Positions 25,941 to 32,736 of a DNA stretch of 39,943 nucleotides are shown here, one piece after another (the stretch's first letter is position 1; each line of letters begins with the position of its first letter). The position numbers and the translations under genes were made by a program. Source of the stretch: Deltaproteobacteria bacterium (lineage in GTDB: Bacteria > Myxococcota > B64-G9); assembly GCA_019307065.1 (NCBI GenBank), contig JAFDKH010000036.1:1-39943 (forward strand), read 5' to 3'. A model generated the notes under the pieces. It had not been told where the DNA came from and searched no databases. It saw nothing but the letters and a program-made list of their open reading frames with translations.

Positions 25941-26416
25941 TTTTTAGGCTCCTTGAGCTTGGCGGAAACGTCCAGGATCAGGGTGCCTTCCAGGTGCTTG
26001 GGGCCGCCCAGCAAAGTCCGTCCGGCGTCGGTCAGCCTGAGATTGATCTGCAAAGCGGGCTTGATGGTCAACTGCAACGAAAGCATTTTCTTCTTCTTGT
26101 TGTCGAGGATGTCGATCCCTTGAAATTTTACGCCGATCGAGTGTTTGCCCGGCAGCTGAAGTTCGATGGTGCCGTCAAGCGCGACTTCGACTTCGAGTCG
26201 ATCGAGCAAGCGAAACTTTGAAGCCGGCAAGTCTTTGAGCTCGTCCTTGATGTCGTCCAGGTCTGGGTCGATCGATTTCACTTCGCCCTTGACTGCATAA
26301 ATAACCCGGATAGAAATCTGAGCGGTCTGCTCATCGCCCGCCTTGACTTGCCCGGGCCAGGCCAGCAGCAGGCTCAAGACCAGACTTGCAAAACTGAGTT
26401 GTAAAAAGCGAATCAT
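25937..26416 (-). CDS. Small periplasmic protein of the ECF sigma operon
   Basis: Exported protein of 159 aa with a clear signal peptide (1-26, VKA-GD). The mature part is Lys/Asp-rich and probably all beta (EVEVALDGTIELQLPGKHSIGVKFQGIDI and a second similar repeat near the end). No family recognised. Start and stop both overlap neighbours by four bases (ATGA), between the anti-sigma factor and the beta-barrel, so it is translationally coupled to both. It may carry a signal between barrel and anti-sigma factor, but that is only a guess from position. Confidence 0.7.
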   Translation of the reverse strand: MIRFLQLSFASLVLSLLLAWPGQVKAGDEQTAQISIRVIYAVKGEVKSIDPDLDDIKDELKDLPASKFRLLDRLEVEVALDGTIELQLPGKHSIGVKFQGIDILDNKKKKMLSLQLTIKPALQINLRLTDAGRTLLGGPKHLEGTLILDVSAKLKEPKK

Positions 26417-26988
26417 ATATCGTCTCCTCCAGCGGTGTTGTTTTCGGCCCCGTTGAAGTCGTAAAGCCAGATGACAGTAGTGTTGTTTTTCGAGACAGTG
26501 TATATCATCGAACGCTCTCCGGCGTATTCAATTGAATCAATAATCACTTCGTTGTCAATCGCGGCAACCTGCACAGAATGCTTACCCGGTTCGGTGGGGA
26601 TAGCCGGTTTTACGACGGTACTTTCTGAACCCAGCAGCGGCACTAAGACGGCGATTAGAATCGCGGCGGTCACCAGTGAAGTTACCCAGACGGTTCGATA
26701 GTGATAGACAGCTTCGGCCGCCCACATTCTGAAACGCTCGAACACAGATGGCGGCTCGGCCAAGCGAATACCGGACAGGACCCGCTCTTCGAAACCGGTA
26801 AAGTCGACCCCGTCAGCCACGGCCTCGAGATCTTCTTTGAGGATTTCAGCTTGCATAACAAAAGCTTCGAGCCGGTTGCGGCAGGCGCTGCAGCCGGCCA
26901 GGTGCGCCTCGACCCGGGCTTTTTTTGAACGACTGAGTTCGTCGTCTAAGAAAAGATCAAGATTTATGTCTTGGCATTTATTTTTCAT
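26413..26988 (-). CDS. Zinc-finger (ZAS-type) transmembrane anti-sigma factor
   Basis: Protein of 191 aa that probably binds the upstream ECF sigma factor. The N-terminus has the anti-sigma zinc motif H-x3-C-x2-C (His29, Cys33, Cys36 in HLAGCSACR). One membrane helix lies at about 100-120. The periplasmic end (about 121-191) contains GKHSVQVAAIDNEVIIDSIEY and NNTTVIWLYDF. This arrangement holds sigma at the membrane until a periplasmic signal arrives. It begins three bases after the sigma gene and ends overlapping the next gene. The GGGAG ribosome site lies within the sigma gene's end. Confidence 0.86.
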   Translation of the reverse strand: MKNKCQDINLDLFLDDELSRSKKARVEAHLAGCSACRNRLEAFVMQAEILKEDLEAVADGVDFTGFEERVLSGIRLAEPPSVFERFRMWAAEAVYHYRTVWVTSLVTAAILIAVLVPLLGSESTVVKPAIPTEPGKHSVQVAAIDNEVIIDSIEYAGERSMIYTVSKNNTTVIWLYDFNGAENNTAGGDDI

Positions 26989-26991
26989 GGC

Positions 26992-27666
26992 TCACACTCC
27001 CGGGGCGTCCGACGCGTTCTTCTTGCTGGTCTCGGGTTTGTTGTCTTTCAGGCTGTCGATCAGCGCAGAATTATCGCCCCTTTCCAACAGGTAATCATGC
27101 AAAGCGAGCTGAAGATTCTTACGGGCATGATGCAGCCGGGACATGACTGTGCCCTTGTGAACCTTCAAAGTGCGCGCTATCTCATCGTAACTGAGCCCTT
27201 CGACTTCCCGTAAAAGCAGCACGGCCCGATGTTTTTCTGTTAGGGTTTCGAAGGCTTTGGCTAATTGCTCACGCAGTTCGAGGCGGTCGACTGCCTTGAG
27301 CGGGTTGGCGTCCAAAAAAGTCGGAGTAATCCTGGCCTCGATGTCATCGGGCTCACGCCGCTGCAGCATGTCGTCGTAGTCGACCATATCTCGCTTGCCT
27401 CTTTTCCTGATGAAGTCAATCGAGAGGTTGACCGTAATCCGGTACAGCCAGGTGTAGAAACTGGAGGTTCCCTGAAAACTGCCCAGATAGCGGTGGACCT
27501 TGATGAACACCTCTTGGGACACGTCCATAGCAGCTTCGGGATCGCGTACCATACCGTACGCAATGGAGAAAACTTTTCTGCGATACCGTTCCATCAGCAT
27601 CCTGAACGCCTTTTGGTCCCCACGCCGGGCGCGGCGGACTAGCTGTTGCTCATCCGTCGTTGCCAC
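26992..27666 (-). CDS. ECF (RpoE-like) RNA polymerase sigma factor
   Basis: Sigma-70 family group 4 factor, 224 aa. Region 2 covers about 10-90 (RARRGDQKAFRMLMERY, DVSQEVFIKVHRYL, SSFYTWLYRITVNLSIDFIRKR). Region 4 covers about 130-190 (LTEKHRAVLLLREVEGLSYDEIARTLKVHKGTVMSRLHHARKNL). A Lys/Asn/Ser-rich tail of about 25 residues follows. The start is GTG 27666, preceded by an AGGAGGAG stretch. The partner anti-sigma factor follows immediately. It should direct RNA polymerase to envelope or stress promoters, probably including its own. Confidence 0.92.
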   Translation of the reverse strand: MATTDEQQLVRRARRGDQKAFRMLMERYRRKVFSIAYGMVRDPEAAMDVSQEVFIKVHRYLGSFQGTSSFYTWLYRITVNLSIDFIRKRGKRDMVDYDDMLQRREPDDIEARITPTFLDANPLKAVDRLELREQLAKAFETLTEKHRAVLLLREVEGLSYDEIARTLKVHKGTVMSRLHHARKNLQLALHDYLLERGDNSALIDSLKDNKPETSKKNASDAPGV

Positions 27667-27762
27667 TGGCGGTTACTCCTCCTCTATGGGTTGGGACGCG
27701 AGGAAAGGGCTTATTATTCATGGTTATATCCACTCAATAGCACCTGTGCGATATTCGTCGCC

Positions 27763-27791
27763 ATACTAACAATGGGGTCTATGGCTGGCAA
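27763..27791 (-). promoter_or_regulatory. Possible promoter of the sigma factor operon
   Basis: On the minus strand TTGCCA (27791-27786), 17 bases, then TAGTAT (27768-27763), about 95 bases before the sigma start. This is the only good sigma70-like pair I see in the 163-base gap; no clear ECF-type AAC element was found. Confidence 0.4.
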
Positions 27792-27829
27792 GAATAAAGA
27801 ATCACGGAAGCGATCCCCGGGTTACTGGA

Positions 27830-28672
27830 TTAGTAGTACATCCGTTCAGCATGGCCATTATCCAGCAATTGCTGATTGAGAAAAGTGCCTTTTTCGAAAA
27901 CGAGCTCTTTTTTCTTGGCTTCGGTCGAATAGAAAACATCGGCCACATAGCGGGCGTACTTGTCGGTCTTATAGGTACGTAAAACCACGAAGGGCACATC
28001 GGCCAGCTCTCGGGCCACGAAGCGCTTGGCCGCCTGGCCTTCGGGAGTGCGCAGTTCGGGCGCGTCGAGGCCGCGCAAGCGAATGTGCTCGACCCGCCAG
28101 ACATCGAAGCCGAGATCGACCCGGGCCTCGAGTGTGTCGCCGTCGATGACCCTTTCGACAATGGCTAAGTAGGTGTGCAAGCCGGATTGGGGCCGCTCGA
28201 TCGAGGCGCGGTGTCCTTCGCCCTTGGCTTTTTCGACGGCGAACAGGTTGGCGCGAATGGCTTTACGCAAGGTTGCCCGCGACCAGTCTTGCTCGAAGGC
28301 CAGCTGAGTATAGAAACGTAGCGCTTCGGGGTCTTTGACCGACAGCAGATCGACATGCGCGCTCCAGCCCAGGCGCGCAATTTCGGGCGTGGCCGGGAGA
28401 CCCTCCGGGTAGGCGCGGTAGAACTGCAAGGCCCGATAGAGCGCCGCCGGCGAGACCTCCAGATCAGCACTCAAGCGGCCGATAAACCCAGGCGACTCGT
28501 CTGGCACCTGGATCTCAACCGCCTGCCCGATTCGCCGGCCGAGCTGCCAGTTGGTCTGGATGAAGACCTCACTAACCGCCTGCACAGCCCGCAGCCGACC
28601 AGTTTCTATAAGCTCACGCAGATCTTCTATCAGTTTCTCATATTCGGTAGTTTTTTCGATAGAGTGTGTCAT
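27830..28672 (-). CDS. DUF1016 (YhcG) N-domain fused to a staphylococcal-nuclease (SNase) domain
   Basis: Protein of 280 aa with two parts. Residues about 8-150 match the helical YhcG/DUF1016 N-domain (NWQLGRRIGQAVE, then IGRLSADLEVSPAALYRALQFYRAYPE, then ARLGWSAHVDLLSVKDPEALRFYTQLAFEQDWSR). Residues about 166-280 are an SNase fold with the catalytic set conserved: Asp179 in VIDGDT, Arg198, Asp203 and Glu206 in IRLRGLDAPE, and Arg241 in TDKYARYVAD. Normal YhcG proteins carry a PDDEXK nuclease in that place. No signal peptide, so it should act inside the cell. ATG 28672 lacks a ribosome site and may be leaderless. It is divergent from an AbiEi gene. Confidence 0.82.
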   Translation of the reverse strand: MTHSIEKTTEYEKLIEDLRELIETGRLRAVQAVSEVFIQTNWQLGRRIGQAVEIQVPDESPGFIGRLSADLEVSPAALYRALQFYRAYPEGLPATPEIARLGWSAHVDLLSVKDPEALRFYTQLAFEQDWSRATLRKAIRANLFAVEKAKGEGHRASIERPQSGLHTYLAIVERVIDGDTLEARVDLGFDVWRVEHIRLRGLDAPELRTPEGQAAKRFVARELADVPFVVLRTYKTDKYARYVADVFYSTEAKKKELVFEKGTFLNQQLLDNGHAERMYY

Positions 28673-28678
28673 AACAAG

Positions 28679-28708
28679 ATGTTAGACACACGGCCGCCAG
28701 CCTGTCAA
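28679..28708 (-). promoter_or_regulatory. Possible promoter of the DUF1016-SNase gene
   Basis: On the minus strand TTGACA (28708-28703, perfect), 18 bases, then TAACAT (28684-28679). Transcription would start at about the ATG itself (28672), which fits the missing Shine-Dalgarno sequence. Confidence 0.45.
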
Positions 28709-28722
28709 ACACTTTCACGCCA

Positions 28723-28739
28723 TTCGCGCCATGCGCGAA
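28723..28739. promoter_or_regulatory. Inverted repeat in the divergent nuclease/AbiEi gap
   Basis: TTCGCGC-CAT-GCGCGAA, perfect 7-base arms with a 3-base centre. It lies just upstream of the putative nuclease promoter, between the two divergent genes. The size and place suit a dimeric regulator's operator. Confidence 0.45.
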
Positions 28740-28774
28740 ACTAATTTCCAGACCTATTATTTGCCAGAACAGAC

Positions 28775-28797
28775 ATTTTGTAGTAGTTTCACAAAAT
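28775..28797. promoter_or_regulatory. Possible AbiEi operator overlapping its promoter
   Basis: ATTTTGT and ACAAAAT (28775-28781, 28791-28797) are perfect arms with a 9-base centre, 13 bases before the AbiEi start codon. A weak promoter (TTGCCA 28761-28766, 17 bases, TAGTTT 28784-28789) overlaps it. AbiEi proteins are known to repress their own operon through inverted repeats. Confidence 0.5.
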
Positions 28798-28809
28798 ACG
28801 AGGCAACAC

Positions 28810-29595
28810 ATGGCAACCGTCGCAAAGTATATCCAAGAGCTCCTTTTGCAGGGCCGGTATCATTTCACCACCAAGGACGTGGTTGTCGCGATCGGTGGTG
28901 ACCCAGGTTCTGTCGCCCGCGCCCTCAGTCGTCTCAAGAAGAAAGGCGAATTGGCGACACCGCAACGGGGATTCTATGTGGTAGTACCGCCCGAGTACCG
29001 GACCCTGGGCTGTCTTCCGGCGGAGCAATTCGTACCGCAGCTCATGAAAAAAATCGACAGACCTTACCATGTAGCACTGCTGTGTGCCGCCCAATTACAC
29101 GGAGCGGCCCACCAGAGGCCACAGCGGTTCCAGGTGATGGTGCAAAAACCCCGCAAGTCTATCGAGTGTGGAACGGTCTGTGTTGATTTTTTCGTGAGGA
29201 GTGGTTTAGCCCATGTCTCCTGCGTAACAATGAACACCCCGCGCGGACACATGCTCGTGTCGTCACCAGAAACCACCGCCCTGGAGCTGGTTGGTTATGC
29301 AAAACACGCCGGTGGGCTCGACAACGTTGCCACCATTCTTGCAGAACTGGCGGAAACGATTGCCGCCGACAAACTCGCCAATGAGGCCCGGCATGCCCCG
29401 CTTGCCTGGGCGCAACGCCTTGGCTTTCTGTTAGAGCTTGTAAAACAGCACAACACGGTCAGTAAGTTGCATCGCTTTGTCCACGATCGAGCGCAGCGGA
29501 TTACTCCGCTTGATGCGTCATCTCCCAGAACGGGCGCCGAACGATCCGCACGCTGGCGAGTCGCCATCAACGTGCAGGTGGAGCCGGATATATGA
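28810..29595 (+). CDS. AbiEi-family antitoxin/transcriptional repressor (type IV toxin-antitoxin)
   Basis: Cytoplasmic antitoxin of 261 aa. The N-terminal winged helix (about 1-65) has TTKDVVVAIGGDPGSVARALSRLKKKGELATPQRGFYVVVPPEYR. The C-terminal domain (about 75-240) has PYHVALLCAAQLHGAAHQRPQRFQVM and SSPETTALELVGYAKHAGGLDNVATILAEL, both typical of AbiEi. In AbiE systems AbiEi represses the operon and counters the AbiEii nucleotidyltransferase. GAGG precedes ATG 28810. Its stop overlaps (ATGA) the start of a toxin remnant, so it is now probably an orphan antitoxin. It may still regulate, perhaps also the divergent nuclease gene. Confidence 0.86.
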   Translation: MATVAKYIQELLLQGRYHFTTKDVVVAIGGDPGSVARALSRLKKKGELATPQRGFYVVVPPEYRTLGCLPAEQFVPQLMKKIDRPYHVALLCAAQLHGAAHQRPQRFQVMVQKPRKSIECGTVCVDFFVRSGLAHVSCVTMNTPRGHMLVSSPETTALELVGYAKHAGGLDNVATILAELAETIAADKLANEARHAPLAWAQRLGFLLELVKQHNTVSKLHRFVHDRAQRITPLDASSPRTGAERSARWRVAINVQVEPDI

Positions 29596-29820
29596 TCCCG
29601 AGAGATTTCATCACCGAACATAAGAGATTCAGGCCATCGTATTTCTCGCGCTCAGTTCGAGGAGAATCTCAGCAAGAAGATATTGGATCCCGTTTTTCGT
29701 GCTGACATGACGCCTCTTTTGCGGCCCGGGATCACCTGGGACCCCGATCGTGCCGGGGCCTTGGTAATGGAGAAGATTATCACCAGGATAAAGGGAGAAC
29801 CCTGGCGGGCACCTGAATGA
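29592..29820 (+). pseudogene. AbiEii toxin remnant (internal deletion and frameshift)
   Basis: ATG 29592 overlaps the AbiEi stop and starts MIPRDFITEHKR, the usual AbiEii beginning, but the frame ends at TGA 29703-29705. From about 29638 another frame reads ISRAQFEENLSKKILDP, then PLLRPGITWDPDRAGALV and IKGEPWRAPE, ending at TGA 29818-29820. That is typical of the C-terminus of AbiEii-like nucleotidyltransferases. The roughly 200 or more residues holding the nucleotidyltransferase site (GGT-type motif) are missing. The gene is dead. Confidence 0.7.
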
Positions 29821-29833
29821 AAGAAAACACTTG

Positions 29834-30397
29834 CTAGAAAAACTGCCAGGCCAGACTCAGGTTGGCCATTAGGGCATGTACGTCTATATTCGTGAACTCG
29901 AGTGTGACCTGCAGACTGTGATGGGTGGTGGTCAGAAACGAATAGCCAGTCCGTAGACTAATGCCCCAAGAAAAGTTACTGCCTGAGCCGTCAACTTCTT
30001 CATAGGCGACAAAAACCGCCCCCGGCCCGCCGCTTATGAAAAACGAATTGCAGATCCAGTACTGAGCATGGACTCCGAAGAAGACTGAGATGAATTGGGC
30101 CATTCTCCCTTCATACTCCTCCCATCTAATATATACGGCGTTAGCTCGGGCAAGAATGGCCAGGTTCTCAGTAACAAATCCGCCCACGCCCAGGCCGGCC
30201 GAAAAGCCGAAGTGGGGCATATTGGAGAATGTTGGTTCGATCAAGCCCGCCCCGAAATCCAACTGGAGAGTAAAGCCGCTTCGCTCTTGTGCTTGGGCAG
30301 GATTGCTGTCGGCAATCAGCCAACAACCAAGGAGCAATAGACCCAGCAGCCATACTCCACGATTGTGCATGCGTTTGTCTTTTTGGTGTGCATCCAT
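29834..30397 (-). CDS. Small outer-membrane beta-barrel protein
   Basis: Exported protein of 187 aa. ATG 30397, preceded by GGGG five bases upstream, is chosen. The signal peptide has a long hydrophobic core (GVWLLGLLLLGCWLIA) and a cut at AQA-QE. A lipobox-like LLGC lies inside the core but is followed by more hydrophobic residues, so signal peptidase I is likelier. The mature part starts FTLQLDFGAGLIEPTFS and continues as eight or so amphipathic strands ending in SLAWQFF, an OmpW/OmpX-size barrel. Its 5' end is repeated near 33606-33728, where a truncated copy survives. Confidence 0.72.
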   Translation of the reverse strand: MDAHQKDKRMHNRGVWLLGLLLLGCWLIADSNPAQAQERSGFTLQLDFGAGLIEPTFSNMPHFGFSAGLGVGGFVTENLAILARANAVYIRWEEYEGRMAQFISVFFGVHAQYWICNSFFISGGPGAVFVAYEEVDGSGSNFSWGISLRTGYSFLTTTHHSLQVTLEFTNIDVHALMANLSLAWQFF

Positions 30398-30510
30398 TTT
30401 TTCCCCGAATGCATATGTTATCACAATTATTGATTCCTGCCTTGTCCCCGTTTATGCATATAATAGTGGCTACATGGAACTTGACTGGTTTATGGGGTGC
30501 TGAACTGCAG

Positions 30511-31098
30511 ATGGGGATCATTGGCAGACATAAGTCTTTTCGTCGATTGATATCAAGCTTCTTGGCTCTATGTTTGCTTTTGCCACCAGCCTTTGTCCTG
30601 TCGGAAGAACCTGAAAACGAGGAAATACCAAACGACTCCAATATAGAGGAGCTACCGTATTATTACAGAGATAGGATCAATCTGGAAGTGGGCTTGTTTG
30701 CTTTTCCTGTGGGTACGAAGTCAACCAGGGTTGCATATCAGCTTGGTGGATTGGCTCAGCTTTGGACAATGCACTTCGGCAATTTCACGCTGACGCCCAT
30801 TGAAATCGGGGGTGCCTATTTAGTCGGCTGTGATGGGCGGTATGCATATGGTGGTGTACACCCTGGTTACTTGGTTCAGTTTGGTGGCCGCGAGCAATAC
30901 CAGTTCGGCTTCGGGATTGGGATAGGAGGGGGAATCGTTTGGGCCAATTCCGGTACATATAGCGGAGAACCCATGGGCGCTTGGGGAGCCATTGTGTCTC
31001 CGGCCTTACGGTTTCGCTACCAGTCGCAGGTCGGTTGGTTTTACGGGGGAGGCATCCGCTGGGTTATTCCACTCGCGGAGTATGATGAGGCATCATAG
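30511..31098 (+). CDS. First part of a split PEGA/beta-barrel protein (ends at in-frame TAG)
   Basis: Exported protein of 195 aa. The chosen ATG 30511 gives a clear signal peptide (ISSFLALCLLLPPAFVLSEE); the frame is open upstream. The mature part (INLEVGLFAFPVG, FTLTPIEIGGAYLVG, YQFGFGIGIGGGIVWAN, GWFYGGGIRWVIPL) aligns with one barrel-like unit of the larger protein at 34732-36531. In that paralog the same region continues into a PEGA domain. Here TAG 31096-31098 intervenes and, in the same frame one codon later, the continuation starts at ATG 31102. It is therefore likely a broken gene, or a read-through case. Confidence 0.7.
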   Translation: MGIIGRHKSFRRLISSFLALCLLLPPAFVLSEEPENEEIPNDSNIEELPYYYRDRINLEVGLFAFPVGTKSTRVAYQLGGLAQLWTMHFGNFTLTPIEIGGAYLVGCDGRYAYGGVHPGYLVQFGGREQYQFGFGIGIGGGIVWANSGTYSGEPMGAWGAIVSPALRFRYQSQVGWFYGGGIRWVIPLAEYDEAS

Positions 31099-31101
31099 GA
31101 A

Positions 31102-31647
31102 ATGGCGGCTGACCTAAAATATCGGGAGGTAACGGGCTTGACTTTAGCACTCGAGAAAAAGATGGCGGTACCTTCCCCTGAGATGGAGGCTAGTCGAGAG
31201 GCTACGACCGACTGGCACGCCGTGCGGATCACGACAGATCCAGCGGGGGCCGAAATCGAAATCGATGGTGCCGATGCCGGTCGCTCGCCGCTAGAAGTTG
31301 CCATTCCTGGACGACTGGTGAAAATCAGCGCGGATTTGGATGGGCATCTGAAGCGCACCCAGAAAATTTTGGTATCCAAGCCAACCCAACTGGAGATGGA
31401 ACTCATGCGCACACCCTGGCAACGTCACTGGGGGCATGCCGCTTTCTGGTTAGGGCTGGGTTTTGTGGGCTTCGGCGGTATAGCCACATGGCAATCTCAC
31501 CAGGCTGGTCTGGATGCGAATCGTGACGCTTCTTCCGCCTGGGCTGGTACTATGTATGCTTCGTACGGCTTGGGTTTGGCTTTGATGGTTACCGGGATCA
31601 CTTTGTGGTGTATTTCGCCTGGCTACAGTCAGTTTGATTCAGAATAA
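31102..31647 (+). CDS. Second part of the split PEGA protein: PEGA domain and two membrane helices
   Basis: Frame of 181 aa directly following the TAG of the upstream part, same reading frame, one codon between. Residues about 40-105 are a PEGA domain (VRITTDPAGAEIEIDGADAGRSPLEVAIPG). Two hydrophobic segments follow (HAAFWLGLGFVGFGGIATWQ and YASYGLGLALMVTGITLWCI). The whole aligns with the end of the protein at 34732-36531 (compare GHMSFWTGLGLVGFGGLSTW). There is no own signal peptide and no good ribosome site before ATG 31102, so independent translation is doubtful. AAGGGGAG for the next gene begins at its stop. Confidence 0.65.
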   Translation: MAADLKYREVTGLTLALEKKMAVPSPEMEASREATTDWHAVRITTDPAGAEIEIDGADAGRSPLEVAIPGRLVKISADLDGHLKRTQKILVSKPTQLEMELMRTPWQRHWGHAAFWLGLGFVGFGGIATWQSHQAGLDANRDASSAWAGTMYASYGLGLALMVTGITLWCISPGYSQFDSE

Positions 31648-31660
31648 GGGGAGCAATTCA

Positions 31661-32629
31661 ATGAAACCCGGATGGATTGCATTAACGCTAAGCTGTTTAT
31701 TATTGGCAGGCTGCGATGTTTTTCATCGGGATTACATCGATGAGAAGTATATGGGCAATTTCCCCTTTTCGCTCGATATTTCAGCTGATGGTCGATTCTT
31801 GTTGGTGGGCTCGGCCGAAGCTGAGGTGAGAATTCTTCGTGTATCAGATTGGCAAACAGTATGCATTCTGCCTCTAGGAAAAGCTCTTCAGTGGGACGAA
31901 GCCAACCGAATCATTTACCATGTCGACGAGTTGGAATCTGATCGAATCACGCACTATAAACTGGACTTCGATCAGGACCCAGCTTGCGAAAAAGTCGGAA
32001 GTTTTTCTTTAGGTGAACCCGGGGAAACGATAAAGAGGATCGCCATTTCCGCCGACGGCTTGCGGATCGCAGCCGTCTATAGCGAAATCCTCGTCCTGGG
32101 AAACCCGTTGACCGAGACAGTACTCTGCGAGATTCCTGGAGGAAACAGGGCTGTTTTCGATCCGGCTGGGACTGATGTAGTTGTCAAGGTACAACCACGT
32201 TGGCATATCAAGCGGTTCGACAGTACGACCTGCCAGGAGCGCGCAAGCTTATTGACGACCAGCGACAGATTGCCTCCATGTGACTTGGTGTTCAGCCAGG
32301 ATGGCTCCCGATTGATAATCCCAGCATATGACAACCACACTCAATTTATTGACTCGATTACGGGTGAATTTGTTTTGGATTTGGTGGGAGCTGATCCGCT
32401 CGGGGGAAGTTGCTTGGCCCACGAACCAAGTGCGGATGGACAGTTTTTCATCAATTCCAATGCGGACAGCGAGATCGGCGTTTGGTGGTTGGAAGATCGG
32501 CAATTGGTACGCATTTATCGTGGGCACACGGACACAATAACAGCTGTCGAACTATCACCAGACGGGTCTCTTCTTTATTCAGGATCGACCGACAATACCA
32601 TCAAGGTCTGGCCGGTGGATTGGCAGTAG
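31661..32629 (+). CDS. WD40-like beta-propeller lipoprotein (copy 1)
   Basis: Lipoprotein of 322 aa. ATG 31661 follows AGGGGAG by eight bases. The signal ends in LAGC (Cys18), followed by Asp, which in enterobacteria would keep the protein at the inner membrane. The mature part has degenerate beta-propeller repeats (FSLDISADGRFLLVGSAEAEVRILRVSDW, IAISADGLRIAAVYS) and one clear WD40 repeat at the end (GHTDTITAVELSPDGSLLYSGSTDNTIKVWPVDW). It is paralogous to 33760-34731. Probably a scaffold or sensor for the adjacent PEGA protein; function unknown. Confidence 0.75.
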   Translation: MKPGWIALTLSCLLLAGCDVFHRDYIDEKYMGNFPFSLDISADGRFLLVGSAEAEVRILRVSDWQTVCILPLGKALQWDEANRIIYHVDELESDRITHYKLDFDQDPACEKVGSFSLGEPGETIKRIAISADGLRIAAVYSEILVLGNPLTETVLCEIPGGNRAVFDPAGTDVVVKVQPRWHIKRFDSTTCQERASLLTTSDRLPPCDLVFSQDGSRLIIPAYDNHTQFIDSITGEFVLDLVGADPLGGSCLAHEPSADGQFFINSNADSEIGVWWLEDRQLVRIYRGHTDTITAVELSPDGSLLYSGSTDNTIKVWPVDWQ

Positions 32630-32633
32630 AAAA

Positions 32634-32665
32634 GGGTGGGGCCTGAAAACGGTGAGCCCCCACCC
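32634..32665 (+). terminator. GC-rich hairpin after the WD40 lipoprotein
   Basis: GGGTGGGGC (32634-32642) pairs with GCCCCCACCC (32656-32665) with a single bulged C, five bases past the stop codon TAG (32627-32629). Only scattered A bases and no T-run follow. It is therefore a probable transcript end or stabiliser rather than a classical intrinsic terminator. Confidence 0.45.
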
Positions 32666-32736
32666 GGCAAAAACGAAATTGGCCAAATACTAGGCATGGA
32701 GATGTGGTAGCATTAGGTGAAAAGAGGGTTTGCTAG

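Noticed and set aside
28775..28797. Attachment site or CRISPR-like repeat around the AbiE locus
   Set aside because: Only a single inverted repeat; no integrase, tRNA gene or spaced repeat array is present.
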